Shown one piece after another: positions 31,089-38,834 of a stretch of 38,834 nt of DNA (positions within the stretch are counted from its first letter, which is position 1; each line of letters starts with the position of its first letter). The DNA is from Bacillota bacterium (GTDB lineage: Bacteria > Bacillota > Clostridia > Peptostreptococcales > Anaerovoracaceae). The notes under the pieces are model-generated. The model was given only the letters and a program-made list of their open reading frames with translations, searched no databases and had not been told where the DNA came from. Location: assembly GCA_030530285.1 (NCBI GenBank), contig JAUMVD010000015.1, forward strand, positions 1-38,834. Direction: 5' to 3'. A program made the position numbers and the translations under genes.

Positions 31089-31899
31089 AAACAAGACGGA
31101 CAATCCCGGAATTCTGGCGGAACACGGGTTATCCGTCTATATAGAAGCGCATAATAAGAAAATACTCTTCGACGCGGGAGCGACGGATCTGATCATCAGA
31201 AACGTGGAAAAAATGAACATAGACCTCAGCGCGGTGGACATGGCTGTGATCAGCCACGGCCATTATGATCATACAGGCGGCATGCCGGCCTTTTGCGAGA
31301 TCAATGACAGGGCCCCCGTCTATATCCATAAAAACGCGTTCAGAAAATCATACGGATACGAGAACGGCGTGATGGATAAGGAAACCTGCGGCATACGCTG
31401 GACGGATGAAGAACGGGAGGAAATCGAAAATTGCTTGATTTACACGGATGGCCCTGTCGAGATCACAGAAGACATATGGATCACGGGAACCGTCATGACG
31501 GATGATGATTTCGTTCCGACAGAGATATTTTCCTATTACGATGAAGAAGGGCAGCTGGTCAGGGATGACATGTCTCACGAACAGTGTCTGGTGATCAGAG
31601 AGCCGGAGGGGATCTATATTTTCTCAGGCTGCAGTCACAGAGGCGTGCTGAACGCCCTCAGGGCGGGCAAAAGCATCTTCCCGGGGGAGCGAGTCGCAGG
31701 CCTGATCGCGGGCATGCATCTTTACAGCGCGTCACAGGAGGACAGACAAAGAGTCGTAGACGAAATCGCAGGAGAAGGGCTGGACATGGTCATACCGGTG
31801 CACTGCACGGGCATCAAGGCCATCTGCGATTTGAAGGCAAGGCTGGGTGACAGCTGCATTGTGGCCACGGCAGGTGATACATATGACAGCGATCGATAA
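31066..31899 (+). CDS. MBL-fold metal-dependent hydrolase
   Basis: This 277-residue metallo-beta-lactamase-fold protein has the dinuclear site motif HGHYDH (64-69) and later ligands near GCSHRG, GMHL and VIPVHCTG. The layout resembles the archaeal/clostridial group once annotated as dihydropterin-aminobenzene phosphate synthase-like. The substrate is not predictable. The ATG at 31066 lies inside the preceding gene with GGGGAG upstream, and the 3' end overlaps recX by 17 nt, so three genes are tightly coupled. Confidence 0.87.
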   Translation: MRFSFLVENKTDNPGILAEHGLSVYIEAHNKKILFDAGATDLIIRNVEKMNIDLSAVDMAVISHGHYDHTGGMPAFCEINDRAPVYIHKNAFRKSYGYENGVMDKETCGIRWTDEEREEIENCLIYTDGPVEITEDIWITGTVMTDDDFVPTEIFSYYDEEGQLVRDDMSHEQCLVIREPEGIYIFSGCSHRGVLNALRAGKSIFPGERVAGLIAGMHLYSASQEDRQRVVDEIAGEGLDMVIPVHCTGIKAICDLKARLGDSCIVATAGDTYDSDR

Positions 31900-32329
31900 G
31901 GCGTTATATTATCTGAATATCAAACCCAGGACAAGGCAGCAGGTGATCGATTATCTGCAGAAAAAGGAATTCGAGCAGGACGAAATCGACGCCGCAGTCA
32001 GGGAACTGGAGGAGTACCGCTATATCGATGACTATAACTATTGTCAGCTGTACTTTGAGATGGGGTTCGAAAAGAGCCGCGGAATCGGACGGATAAAGCG
32101 TGAACTGCTGAGCAAAGGCGTGGATAAAGAAATCATCGAGGAAGCGCTGGAGAATATGGGGCAGGTTCCGGATCAGTACGACATGGCGCGGCAGCTGGCA
32201 GAAAGCATCCTGCAGACCCTTCACGATGAGGATAAGCAAAAGCTCAAGGCCAAACTGGCCAGAAGGCTTGCCGGCAGGGGCTTTGCGGCAGATGTCGTTT
32301 ACAGGACGGTAAATCAGGTGATTCGTTAG
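31883..32329 (+). CDS. recX: Regulatory protein RecX
   Basis: This 148-residue modulator of RecA filaments is made of three-helix tandem repeats. The family patterns are YYLNIKPRTRQQVIDYLQKKEF, the YIDDYNYCQLYFE stretch, and GIGRIKRELLSKGVDKEIIEEAL. ATG 31883 follows AGGTGAT and overlaps the end of the MBL gene; a longer frame from 31847 would read into that gene and is rejected. recA is not in the window. Confidence 0.92.
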   Translation: MTAIDKALYYLNIKPRTRQQVIDYLQKKEFEQDEIDAAVRELEEYRYIDDYNYCQLYFEMGFEKSRGIGRIKRELLSKGVDKEIIEEALENMGQVPDQYDMARQLAESILQTLHDEDKQKLKAKLARRLAGRGFAADVVYRTVNQVIR

Positions 32330-32370
32330 TGAACCGCGCAGCGGAACCATAAACGGGAGGAAAAAGCTCA

Positions 32371-32886
32371 ATGGATTATAAACAGACACTGATCAAGATG
32401 ATCGACAGATTCAATCTGCAGTCCGTCGAAGAATTAAAGGAGATTGAACTGAAGCTCATCTCGGATTCAAAGAGCATCTTTAAGAAAAACAAGGATTATG
32501 ACGGGAGAATCGAGACGTTGAGAAAAATCAAAAAAGAAGCCCAGAAGATCGATCCCCGCTCCGTCAAAATCCCGGAGGATGACGAAAGCACCCGAAAGCT
32601 TAAGGATGCGTTTCAGCGGTGCATCCTCACATTGACCGGAATCTGTGATTCCTACATTCAGTTCGAAACAGCCCTCAAAAACAAGGCGGAGGGCAGCAAA
32701 ATCAAATTCGGCGATGTGAAGCAGATCAACGGAGAGGTCAGAGAGGCCAAGACGAAGCTGAACGAACAGCTGAACGAACTCAACGTGATGTACGCGGATT
32801 ATAACGATCTGGAAAGAGCAGTCGAAGACGAGGACTTCGGCGGGGTAAAATATATGACTTACGAGTCAATACAGGGTGAGAGATGA
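32371..32886 (+). CDS. Unknown charged coiled-coil protein upstream of rmuC
   Basis: I do not recognise this 171-residue protein. It is highly charged, lacks a signal peptide or membrane helix, and is predicted mostly helical with heptad-like stretches (about 10-65 and 110-160). SD GGGAGG lies about 10 nt before the ATG. Its stop overlaps the rmuC start in an ATGA arrangement, so the two are translationally coupled and probably functionally linked. RmuC-type proteins are themselves coiled-coil DNA-processing factors, so this may be a partner subunit; that is inference only. Confidence 0.8.
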   Translation: MDYKQTLIKMIDRFNLQSVEELKEIELKLISDSKSIFKKNKDYDGRIETLRKIKKEAQKIDPRSVKIPEDDESTRKLKDAFQRCILTLTGICDSYIQFETALKNKAEGSKIKFGDVKQINGEVREAKTKLNEQLNELNVMYADYNDLERAVEDEDFGGVKYMTYESIQGER

Positions 32887-33776
32887 ACATAGCAATATTA
32901 GGGATCATCGCATTCGTTGTGATTCTGGCGCTCATTGCGGTTTTGTTCCTGGTGGCGCAGAACAACGTAAACAACAGCATAAGGAATCTGGACGCGGCCA
33001 TGATGGAAATGAACCGGAGCATCGGCGAGATCCGGAATCTGTCGTCAGATGTGGATGACATCAAAAGGCTCATGTCCAACGTCAAGACCAGAGGCATCAT
33101 TGGAGAGCTGCAGCTGGGAGCCATACTGGAAGAGATGCTGTCTCCCTGGCAGTATGAAGAAAATGTCGCCGTCAAAGGCGGCAGCGAGCGCGTGGAGTAC
33201 GCGGTAAAGATACCCACGGAAGAAGATGACTTCATGTATCTGCCTATAGACTCCAAGTTTCCGGGAGACGCCTATCTGAACCTGCTGGACGCTTACGATA
33301 CGGGGGACAGAGCTGAGATCAAGAGAATGCAGGACGCCCTTAAGCACGCCATCATCAAGGCTGCCAGAGATATCAGAGTGAAATACATCTATCCGCCTTA
33401 CACCACGGATTACGGCATCATGTTTCTGCCCTTTGAGGGCGTGTATGCAGAGGTGCTGAGGCTGAATCTGACGGATATCCTGCAACGGGAGTATCACGTC
33501 AATATCGCCGGACCAACCACCATGGCTGCGATGTTGAACAGCTTCCAGCTGGGCTTCAAGTCCATGGCCTTGCAAAGGCGCTCCGGTGAAGTCTGGGATA
33601 CGCTGGAGAACGTTAAGACGGAATTCGATAAATTCAACGATGCGCTGATCAAGACGCAGGCTCACATGGAACAGACCCAGAAGGATCTGGAGACGTTAAT
33701 CGGTGTGAGAACCAGAGGGATACAGCGGGCTCTCAGAAATGTATCCGAAATCAAAGACGAGGAGAGCATGGAATGA
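32883..33776 (+). CDS. rmuC: DNA recombination protein RmuC (short form)
   Basis: This 297-residue protein has an N-terminal membrane helix (about 4-25), a short coiled coil, and the RmuC nuclease-like core. The core includes RGIIGELQLGAILEEML, PIDSKFPGDAYLNLL, YGIMFLPFEGVYAEVL and NIAGPTTMAAMLNSFQLGFKS. E. coli RmuC is about 475 residues; here the long coiled-coil arm is much reduced, as if moved to the preceding gene. The family limits inversions between short repeats; the core resembles PD-(D/E)XK nucleases. It overlaps its neighbours on both sides by 4 nt. Confidence 0.92.
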   Translation: MNIAILGIIAFVVILALIAVLFLVAQNNVNNSIRNLDAAMMEMNRSIGEIRNLSSDVDDIKRLMSNVKTRGIIGELQLGAILEEMLSPWQYEENVAVKGGSERVEYAVKIPTEEDDFMYLPIDSKFPGDAYLNLLDAYDTGDRAEIKRMQDALKHAIIKAARDIRVKYIYPPYTTDYGIMFLPFEGVYAEVLRLNLTDILQREYHVNIAGPTTMAAMLNSFQLGFKSMALQRRSGEVWDTLENVKTEFDKFNDALIKTQAHMEQTQKDLETLIGVRTRGIQRALRNVSEIKDEESME

Positions 33777-34459
33777 GCATATATACGATAGCCGACCTGC
33801 ATCTGCAGCAGGCGCCCGGTGTGGATAAACCCATGGATGTGTTCGGTGACCGGTGGTACAACCATGAAGAGCGGATCAGGGAAAACTGGAGCCGTTTGAT
33901 CGGGGATGATGACACCGTGATCGTTCCGGGAGACATATCATGGGGTCTGAAGCTGGAAGAGGCGGACTACGATCTCAGATGGATCGACAGCCTCCCGGGC
34001 CGCAAGATCCTGCTCAAGGGAAATCACGACTTATGGTGGACGGGCATCAAGAAACTGAACGCCATGTATGACAGCATCACGTTCCTGCAGTATGACAGCC
34101 GCACGGTGGACGGCATTTCGATCTGCGGGACCAGAGGGTGGATCACACCGGACGATGATGACTTCACCCAGGCGGATGAAAAGATCTACCGCAGGGAGCT
34201 TTTGCGGTTAGAGGCGTCCTTGAAATCCGCGGACACGGATCATATCATAGGCTTCATGCATTATCCGCCGGTGGCGAAACCGGAAAGCTTCTCCGGATTC
34301 CAGCAGCTGTTTGAGGATTACGGCGTGAAAGAAGTATACTACGGGCATATCCACGGGGAGGAAGGATTCAGAAAGACCATCAAAGGCGATTATCACGGCA
34401 TCCGTTACCATCTGGTTTCCGCGGATTACCTGAATTGCAAGCCTTTGCTGATCCGATAG
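33773..34459 (+). CDS. Calcineurin-like metallophosphoesterase
   Basis: This 228-residue cytoplasmic phosphoesterase has the metal-site motifs ADLH (Asp8, His10), PGDISWG, KGNHDLWW, and late histidines in FMHYPP and YGHIHG. It matches the short bacterial calcineurin-fold hydrolases of unknown substrate. It overlaps rmuC by 4 nt and precedes deoB by 32 bp, so it is within one operon. Confidence 0.92.
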   Translation: MSIYTIADLHLQQAPGVDKPMDVFGDRWYNHEERIRENWSRLIGDDDTVIVPGDISWGLKLEEADYDLRWIDSLPGRKILLKGNHDLWWTGIKKLNAMYDSITFLQYDSRTVDGISICGTRGWITPDDDDFTQADEKIYRRELLRLEASLKSADTDHIIGFMHYPPVAKPESFSGFQQLFEDYGVKEVYYGHIHGEEGFRKTIKGDYHGIRYHLVSADYLNCKPLLIR

Positions 34460-34491
34460 ACTTAAGCGTTATTCATTGCAGGAGAGAAAAC

Positions 34492-35673
34492 ATGAAAGAC
34501 ATAAAAAGAGCGACGATCATCGTGCTGGACAGTCTGGGAGTAGGAGAGCTTCCGGATGCGGGCAATTACGGAGATAAGGGAACAGATACACTGGGGCATA
34601 TCCTGGATCATTATCCGCTGGATATACCCAATCTCAGGAAGCTGGGCATCGGCAATATACAAGGCGCCGCCGGCGGGAGACTGCGGGTTGAAGCGCCGGA
34701 AGGGATATTCGGCAAGTTTGCAGAAAAATCAGCCGGCAAGGATACGATAACCGGTCACTGGGAGATCGCAGGCATCCGCACAGATGTCCCGTTCAAGACA
34801 TATCACGACGGATTCCCGCAGGAACTCATGGATGAGTTCGTCAGACAGACGGGCAGAGGATATATCGGAAACTGCGTCGCCTCAGGCACGGAGATCATCG
34901 AGCAGCTTGGCGAAGAACACGAAAAAACCGGCAAGGTCATCGTATATACATCCGCGGACAGCGTGTTCCAGATCGCGGCAAACACCGACGTGGTGCCGCT
35001 GGAAGAGCTGTACAGCATCTGTGAGAAGGCCAGAGCCCTGCTGCAGGGCGAGTATTCCTGCGGCAGAGTGATTGCCAGACCGTATATCATCGATGAGGCG
35101 GGCAAACGCGTCAGAACGGCGGACAGACATGATTACGCCGTTTCGCCTCCGGAGAAGACCATGCTGGACCTGATCGCGGAAGATGGCGCTGAGGTGTACG
35201 CCGTCGGTAAGATCCGGGATATATTCAACGGTTCCGGCGTTACCACAGCAGTTCATACCGAGAGCAATGATGACGGTGTAACCAAGACGATCGAAGCGCT
35301 TAACATGGATTTCAGGGGACTGATATTCACGAACCTGGTGGACTTTGATTCCAAATACGGACACAGGAGGGATCCGGTGGGATACGGTCAGGCCATCGAA
35401 GCCTTTGACAGGCGATTGCCGGAGATCCTGGACGCCATGAAGGATGATGATATGCTGATCATGTGCTCCGATCATGGCAACGATCCGATCCATACGGGGT
35501 TCGATCATACCAGAGAGTACATCTTCGGACTCATCACGGGAAAGCGCCTCAATCAGGGCGTGGACCTGGGAGCAAGAGAGAGCTTTGCGGATATAGGGGC
35601 TACCGTAACAGAAATGATTACATGCGGCAGAAAGGCTGCGTCGACCGGCGAGAGCTTTGCCGATAAACTATAA
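34492..35673 (+). CDS. deoB: Phosphopentomutase
   Basis: This 393-residue enzyme of the alkaline-phosphatase superfamily converts (deoxy)ribose-1-phosphate to the 5-phosphate in nucleoside breakdown. Metal and active-site motifs are VLDSLGVGELPDA at the start (Asp and the phospho-acceptor region), KDTITGHWE, NLVDFDSKYGHRRDP, CSDHGNDPIHTGFDHTREY. ATG 34492 follows AGGAGAG; the upstream in-frame ATG 34435 is inside the metallophosphoesterase gene and is rejected. The following lipoprotein may supply nucleosides. Confidence 0.96.
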   Translation: MKDIKRATIIVLDSLGVGELPDAGNYGDKGTDTLGHILDHYPLDIPNLRKLGIGNIQGAAGGRLRVEAPEGIFGKFAEKSAGKDTITGHWEIAGIRTDVPFKTYHDGFPQELMDEFVRQTGRGYIGNCVASGTEIIEQLGEEHEKTGKVIVYTSADSVFQIAANTDVVPLEELYSICEKARALLQGEYSCGRVIARPYIIDEAGKRVRTADRHDYAVSPPEKTMLDLIAEDGAEVYAVGKIRDIFNGSGVTTAVHTESNDDGVTKTIEALNMDFRGLIFTNLVDFDSKYGHRRDPVGYGQAIEAFDRRLPEILDAMKDDDMLIMCSDHGNDPIHTGFDHTREYIFGLITGKRLNQGVDLGARESFADIGATVTEMITCGRKAASTGESFADKL

Positions 35674-35688
35674 AACCGGAGGAGATAG

Positions 35689-36771
35689 ATGAAAAAATTA
35701 CTTGCACTGATAACGGTCATGATCATGGCGCTTTGCATGACGGCTTGCGGAGACGATAAACAGGCAAGCGACGAAGACGCCGGCAAGACGGAGGTGTCGC
35801 TGATCATCAGCGGCGATATCGATGACGGAGGCTTCAATCAGGTCACATGGGAGTCCATCGAGGCGTTTTGCGGTGAAAACGATCTGACCTGCGGACATTA
35901 TAAGGTCAAAAGCGCTGATGAAGCCAATATCATCGGTACTGTGGATAAAGCAAAGAGCCACGACGGCAAACTGATCATATTCGCGGGAAGCACCTTTGAT
36001 GAGGCGGTGTACAAACTGCAGAACGACAGCAACTATAAGGGAATGTATTTCTATATGATCGACGGCGTGCCGTACAACGAAGATGAAGGATATGAACTGT
36101 CCAAGAACTCCATCGGCGTTCTGTTTGCCGAGGAAGAGGCCGGTTATCTGGCAGGGTACGCGGCTGTTATGGACGGCTACACTGATCTGGGTTTTCTCGG
36201 TGGTGAAGACGTTCCATCCGTAAAGAGATACGGCTACGGATTCCTGCAGGGAATCTCTGCCGCGTCAACAGAACAGGGCCTCCAGAAAAAGATCAATGTC
36301 CACTACGGATATGCGGGCACGTTCAAGGCATCGGATGATGTGGAGAAGAAAGCAGCCTCCTGGTATAAAGATGGCGTGCAGGTCATCTTCTCCTGCGGCG
36401 GAGGCATCGTGAAGTCCGTGATCAATGCTGCCGAGCGCAGCAACGGCAAAATCATCGGCGTTGACGTGGATCAGAGCGGTCTGTCAGATACGGTCATCAC
36501 GTCTGCCCTCAAAGGCATCGACGCGGCCATCGAGGATGTGCTCAAGGAATATAAGCGCGGCAACTTCATCGGAAACAACGTATTCAATTATACGGCCAAC
36601 AATGGCGGGGTAGGTCTGGTCATGGATAACGCCAGATTTAAATCTTTCAGCCAGGAACAATACGATGAAGTATTCAGCCAGATCAAGAACGGCCAGATCA
36701 AAATCAAGAAGGATACGGAAGTCAAAAATATCAAGGATCTGGTGGCAAAAAACATAAAGATTATAAAGTAA
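35689..36771 (+). CDS. BMP-family nucleoside-type substrate-binding lipoprotein
   Basis: This 360-residue lipoprotein has signal peptide MKKLLALITVMIMALCMTAC with lipobox Cys20, and a periplasmic-binding fold of the PnrA/Med 'basic membrane protein' family. Evidence is SGDIDDGGFNQVTWESIEAF, GVLFAEEEAGYLAGYAAV, GFLGGEDVPSVKRYGYGFLQGI and IIGVDVDQSGLSDTVITSALK. Such proteins bind purine nucleosides for an ABC importer. No ATPase or permease genes follow; a terminator comes directly after. It may use an importer encoded elsewhere. Adjacency to deoB supports nucleoside salvage. Confidence 0.92.
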   Translation: MKKLLALITVMIMALCMTACGDDKQASDEDAGKTEVSLIISGDIDDGGFNQVTWESIEAFCGENDLTCGHYKVKSADEANIIGTVDKAKSHDGKLIIFAGSTFDEAVYKLQNDSNYKGMYFYMIDGVPYNEDEGYELSKNSIGVLFAEEEAGYLAGYAAVMDGYTDLGFLGGEDVPSVKRYGYGFLQGISAASTEQGLQKKINVHYGYAGTFKASDDVEKKAASWYKDGVQVIFSCGGGIVKSVINAAERSNGKIIGVDVDQSGLSDTVITSALKGIDAAIEDVLKEYKRGNFIGNNVFNYTANNGGVGLVMDNARFKSFSQEQYDEVFSQIKNGQIKIKKDTEVKNIKDLVAKNIKIIK

Positions 36772-36804
36772 AACATTAAAGGATATTAAGCGTTCAAAAC
36801 CCCC

Positions 36805-36830
36805 AAAAGCGTTGAATTTCAACGCTTTTT
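36805..36830 (+). terminator. Terminator after the BMP lipoprotein gene
   Basis: AAAAGCGTTGA (36805-36815) pairs perfectly with TCAACGCTTTT (36819-36829), with a 3-nt loop and trailing T run. It ends the long operon that starts near 30493. Confidence 0.93.
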
Positions 36831-36886
36831 GTTTTAAAATTATTATGTAGAATTTCGATCATAATACTATTGTTTTGAGGTTTTTT

Positions 36887-38731
36887 ATGAAGTCGATCAG
36901 AAGAAGAATTTTATGCTTTGCCCTGACGGCATTATTGACAATTACATTGATCCCTGCCGTGTCCTATGGCGCGGAGACCGCGTCATCCGGTGAGATAACC
37001 GGATTTGCTCCTCTGGAGCACGACACCTATTATTACGAAGGGGATCCGACAGAGAAGGATATCACATCGGAACTTCCGGATACCATCGACGTGTACCTTA
37101 ACGGCAGCAGCGAGAAGACTGCCATCGGCGTTGAATGGGAATCCCTGGAGGACTTCAACGATACGGACTTCTATTTCTATTCCATGAAACCTGTCTGGAA
37201 GAGCGCGTATACGCTTTCCTCTGAACTTAACAGTATTATGGATGTCCCTTGGATCACCATCTTCAAAGAAGAGCCTTTGGCTGATGAGCTGGAACCTATG
37301 GTCACCGAAGATGAGACTGAACCGATCTATGTGAACAAGGAAGAAGCCGAGAAAGAAAACGGGGAGACCGGCGCAGAGAAAGATTCGGATGCCGTCTCTA
37401 AAGTTCTGCACATTCTGGGAGAAGAAAGCTACGCGGCCAACACCACCAACACGGACAAAGTATATAATTACCTCACGAAGACCATGGGTCTCAACATGGC
37501 TGCCGCCTGCGGCGTGATGACGAATATCAACGCGGAGAGCGGCATGAGCCCAATTAACCTGGAAAACACATATAACACGAAATTCGGACTTACGGACGAA
37601 GAGTACACGAAGAGAGTCAACAACGGCAAGGGCGCGTATAAGACCAAGTCAGGCGCCAGCCGAAACTTCAAGACGGATTACTGCGGCTACGGCCTCTGCC
37701 AGTGGACTTCCCTGGGCAGGAGAACGAACCTGCTCAACAAGGCGCTGAATAAGGGCGTTTCCGTAGGCGACGCCAACATGCAGATGGAATTCCTCAACGA
37801 TGAACTGAAGAACAGCTATTCATCGGTACTGAATACCCTGAAGGCCGTTCCGAACAACGCGCAGGGCGCATACATGGCGGCATTCATATTCTGCATGAGC
37901 TTCGAAGTGCCGGCGAATACACTCAACACCGCGGCATCCAGAGGCAAGACATGTCTCTCCAGCAGCGGCTACTGGAAGAAATACAACGGCAGCACCATCA
38001 GTACGACAGGAACTTCATTCATGTCACTGGTCGGATATTCCTATCCGAAATCCATGAAGTCCGGCAAGGGCATGACGGTCAAAGGCTACGCCGTTTCCAA
38101 TTATAACGTCACTTCCGTCAAGGCCAACATCAAGGACGCTAACGGCGTTACCAAGTATTCCGCCAGCGCGTCACCGAATTCTACGGTCTATAACCTCAGC
38201 AACTTCGATGACAAACTGCTCTTCAGCAAACTGGCAGCAGGGACGTACACGTATACACTGACGGCGAAGGACAAGTCCGGCAAATCCATCAAGGCGGCGC
38301 ATAAGTTTACCGTATCATCCAGCAATACAAACTCCATCACCAATGGATTCTGCATGGATGACAGCACCACGACGCAGCCGGAACAGCCGGCAGAGCCGAC
38401 ACAGCCGGAAGCGGACGCTCCGTCCACTATGGACATCTACAGCTTCAACTATCCTACGACGCTGAAGAAGGGCAAAGGCTTCACCATCAAGGGAACCATC
38501 AAATCCAATTATACAATCAATAAGGTCCTGATCAGAGTGCGTGTCAAATCCACGGACAAGCTGAAACTGTCCACGGTGAAGACGGTTTCGACCAAGTCAT
38601 ATAATATCAACAAGCTGGACTCTAAGATCAAGTTCGGCAAACTGGCCAAAGGAACGTATATTTACAGGGTGACCGCCTGGGACACCAAGGGTAAAAAACG
38701 ACTGATCAATAAGACGTTCAAAGTCAAGTAG
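36887..38731 (+). CDS. Secreted phage-tail-lysozyme-domain protein with two C-terminal repeats
   Basis: This 614-residue exported protein begins with a signal peptide (to about residue 28, VSYGA). An unrecognised N-terminal domain (about 35-130) and an acidic linker (about 135-180) follow. Next comes a domain resembling phage tail-tip lysozymes (about 185-370) with the candidate catalytic Glu217 in NINAESG and CGYGLCQWTSLGRR. Two copies of a roughly 100-residue beta-rich module (about 381-480 and 515-614), sharing YPxxxKxGKGxTxKG and KLxxGTYxYxxTAxDxxGK, are separated by a Pro/Gln/Glu linker. The modules may be Ig-like or wall-binding. ATG 36887 has TGAGG 6 nt upstream; a TTG at 36875 is rejected. 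It probably cleaves or binds peptidoglycan. Confidence 0.85.
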   Translation: MKSIRRRILCFALTALLTITLIPAVSYGAETASSGEITGFAPLEHDTYYYEGDPTEKDITSELPDTIDVYLNGSSEKTAIGVEWESLEDFNDTDFYFYSMKPVWKSAYTLSSELNSIMDVPWITIFKEEPLADELEPMVTEDETEPIYVNKEEAEKENGETGAEKDSDAVSKVLHILGEESYAANTTNTDKVYNYLTKTMGLNMAAACGVMTNINAESGMSPINLENTYNTKFGLTDEEYTKRVNNGKGAYKTKSGASRNFKTDYCGYGLCQWTSLGRRTNLLNKALNKGVSVGDANMQMEFLNDELKNSYSSVLNTLKAVPNNAQGAYMAAFIFCMSFEVPANTLNTAASRGKTCLSSSGYWKKYNGSTISTTGTSFMSLVGYSYPKSMKSGKGMTVKGYAVSNYNVTSVKANIKDANGVTKYSASASPNSTVYNLSNFDDKLLFSKLAAGTYTYTLTAKDKSGKSIKAAHKFTVSSSNTNSITNGFCMDDSTTTQPEQPAEPTQPEADAPSTMDIYSFNYPTTLKKGKGFTIKGTIKSNYTINKVLIRVRVKSTDKLKLSTVKTVSTKSYNINKLDSKIKFGKLAKGTYIYRVTAWDTKGKKRLINKTFKVK

Positions 38732-38760
38732 CATAAACAATCACGACAGAAAACCGAGAA

Positions 38761-38782
38761 AAACCCCGCATCAGCGGGGTTT
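38761..38782 (+). terminator. Hairpin after the lysozyme-domain gene
   Basis: AAACCCCGC (38761-38769) pairs with GCGGGGTTT (38774-38782) across a 4-nt loop. The T tract is short, so termination is probably weak to moderate. Confidence 0.65.
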
Positions 38783-38794
38783 CAGACTGTAGAC

Positions 38795-38829
38795 AAAGGC
38801 TCATCTCCTTAACGGGAGGCGAGCCTTTT
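38795..38829 (+). terminator. Second terminator-like hairpin at the window end
   Basis: AAAGGCTC (38795-38802) pairs with GAGCCTTT (38821-38828), with inner CTCC/GGAG pairing and a TTTT tail. It backs up the previous hairpin. Confidence 0.65.
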
Positions 38830-38834
38830 CTCGT

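Overview
The window looks like chromosomal DNA of a low-to-mid-GC anaerobic Firmicute of class Clostridia. Reasons: strong AGGAGG Shine-Dalgarno (SD) sites, a CIRCE heat-shock operator, a split transketolase, a flavin/iron-sulfur transhydrogenase of the acetogen 'Stn' type, and a glutamate dehydrogenase resembling the Clostridium symbiosum enzyme. An Anaerovoracaceae-like lineage is a guess. Most of the window is dense housekeeping sequence. I see no rRNA, tRNA, CRISPR array, insertion sequence or prophage block.

Layout. (1) 219-2746: CIRCE-controlled hsp20, an intervening terminator, then htpG. (2) 2783-4767: holA, possibly leaderless, coupled to a DMT exporter. (3) 4870-10847: a three-gene electron-bifurcating transhydrogenase operon (NuoE-like, NuoF-like, and a large ferredoxin-GltD-NuoG fusion) with its own promoter and terminator. 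(4) 10910-13878: GntP-type carboxylate permease and a family I CoA-transferase. (5) 13885-14204: a non-housekeeping locus described below. (6) 14222-18583: LarA-like isomerase (minus strand), DMT exporter, crotonase, NiaR repressor and acyl-ACP thioesterase. (7) 18670-20037 minus: glutamate dehydrogenase. (8) 20250-24407: mgtE, nnrD and split transketolase. (9) 24461-30077: ftsE, ftsX, EnvC-like M23 protein, recJ and a C-terminal processing protease. (10) 30100-36830: TrpR/YerC-like regulator, phosphopantetheinyl transferase, MBL hydrolase, recX, an unknown coiled-coil protein, rmuC, a metallophosphoesterase, deoB and a BMP-family lipoprotein. (11) 36887-38731: a secreted phage-tail-lysozyme-domain protein with two C-terminal repeats.

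The most interesting element lies in the apparently empty gap 13879-14221. It has the parts of a type I toxin-antitoxin module. A 29-residue membrane peptide is encoded on the minus strand (13926-14015) behind a near-consensus promoter. A divergent, very strong promoter drives a predicted 63-nt RNA (14142-14204) on the plus strand. That RNA carries second copies of the sequence antisense to the peptide's start region (13 + 9 nt) and of the 19-nt terminator hairpin, so it can pair with the peptide mRNA at the ribosome site and through complementary terminator loops. The predicted 5' end of the peptide mRNA is complementary over 8 nt to its own stop-codon region, and an ACCTCC element can mask its GGAGGT SD; both are hallmarks of hok/AapA-like toxin mRNAs. 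All of this is read from sequence and inferred; expression and toxicity are untested.

Many promoters here share a TGn-extended -10 (holA, the transhydrogenase, gntP, the peptide/RNA pair, crotonase, gdhA, mgtE, the YerC-like gene), so starts can be placed with some confidence even where the -35 is poor.
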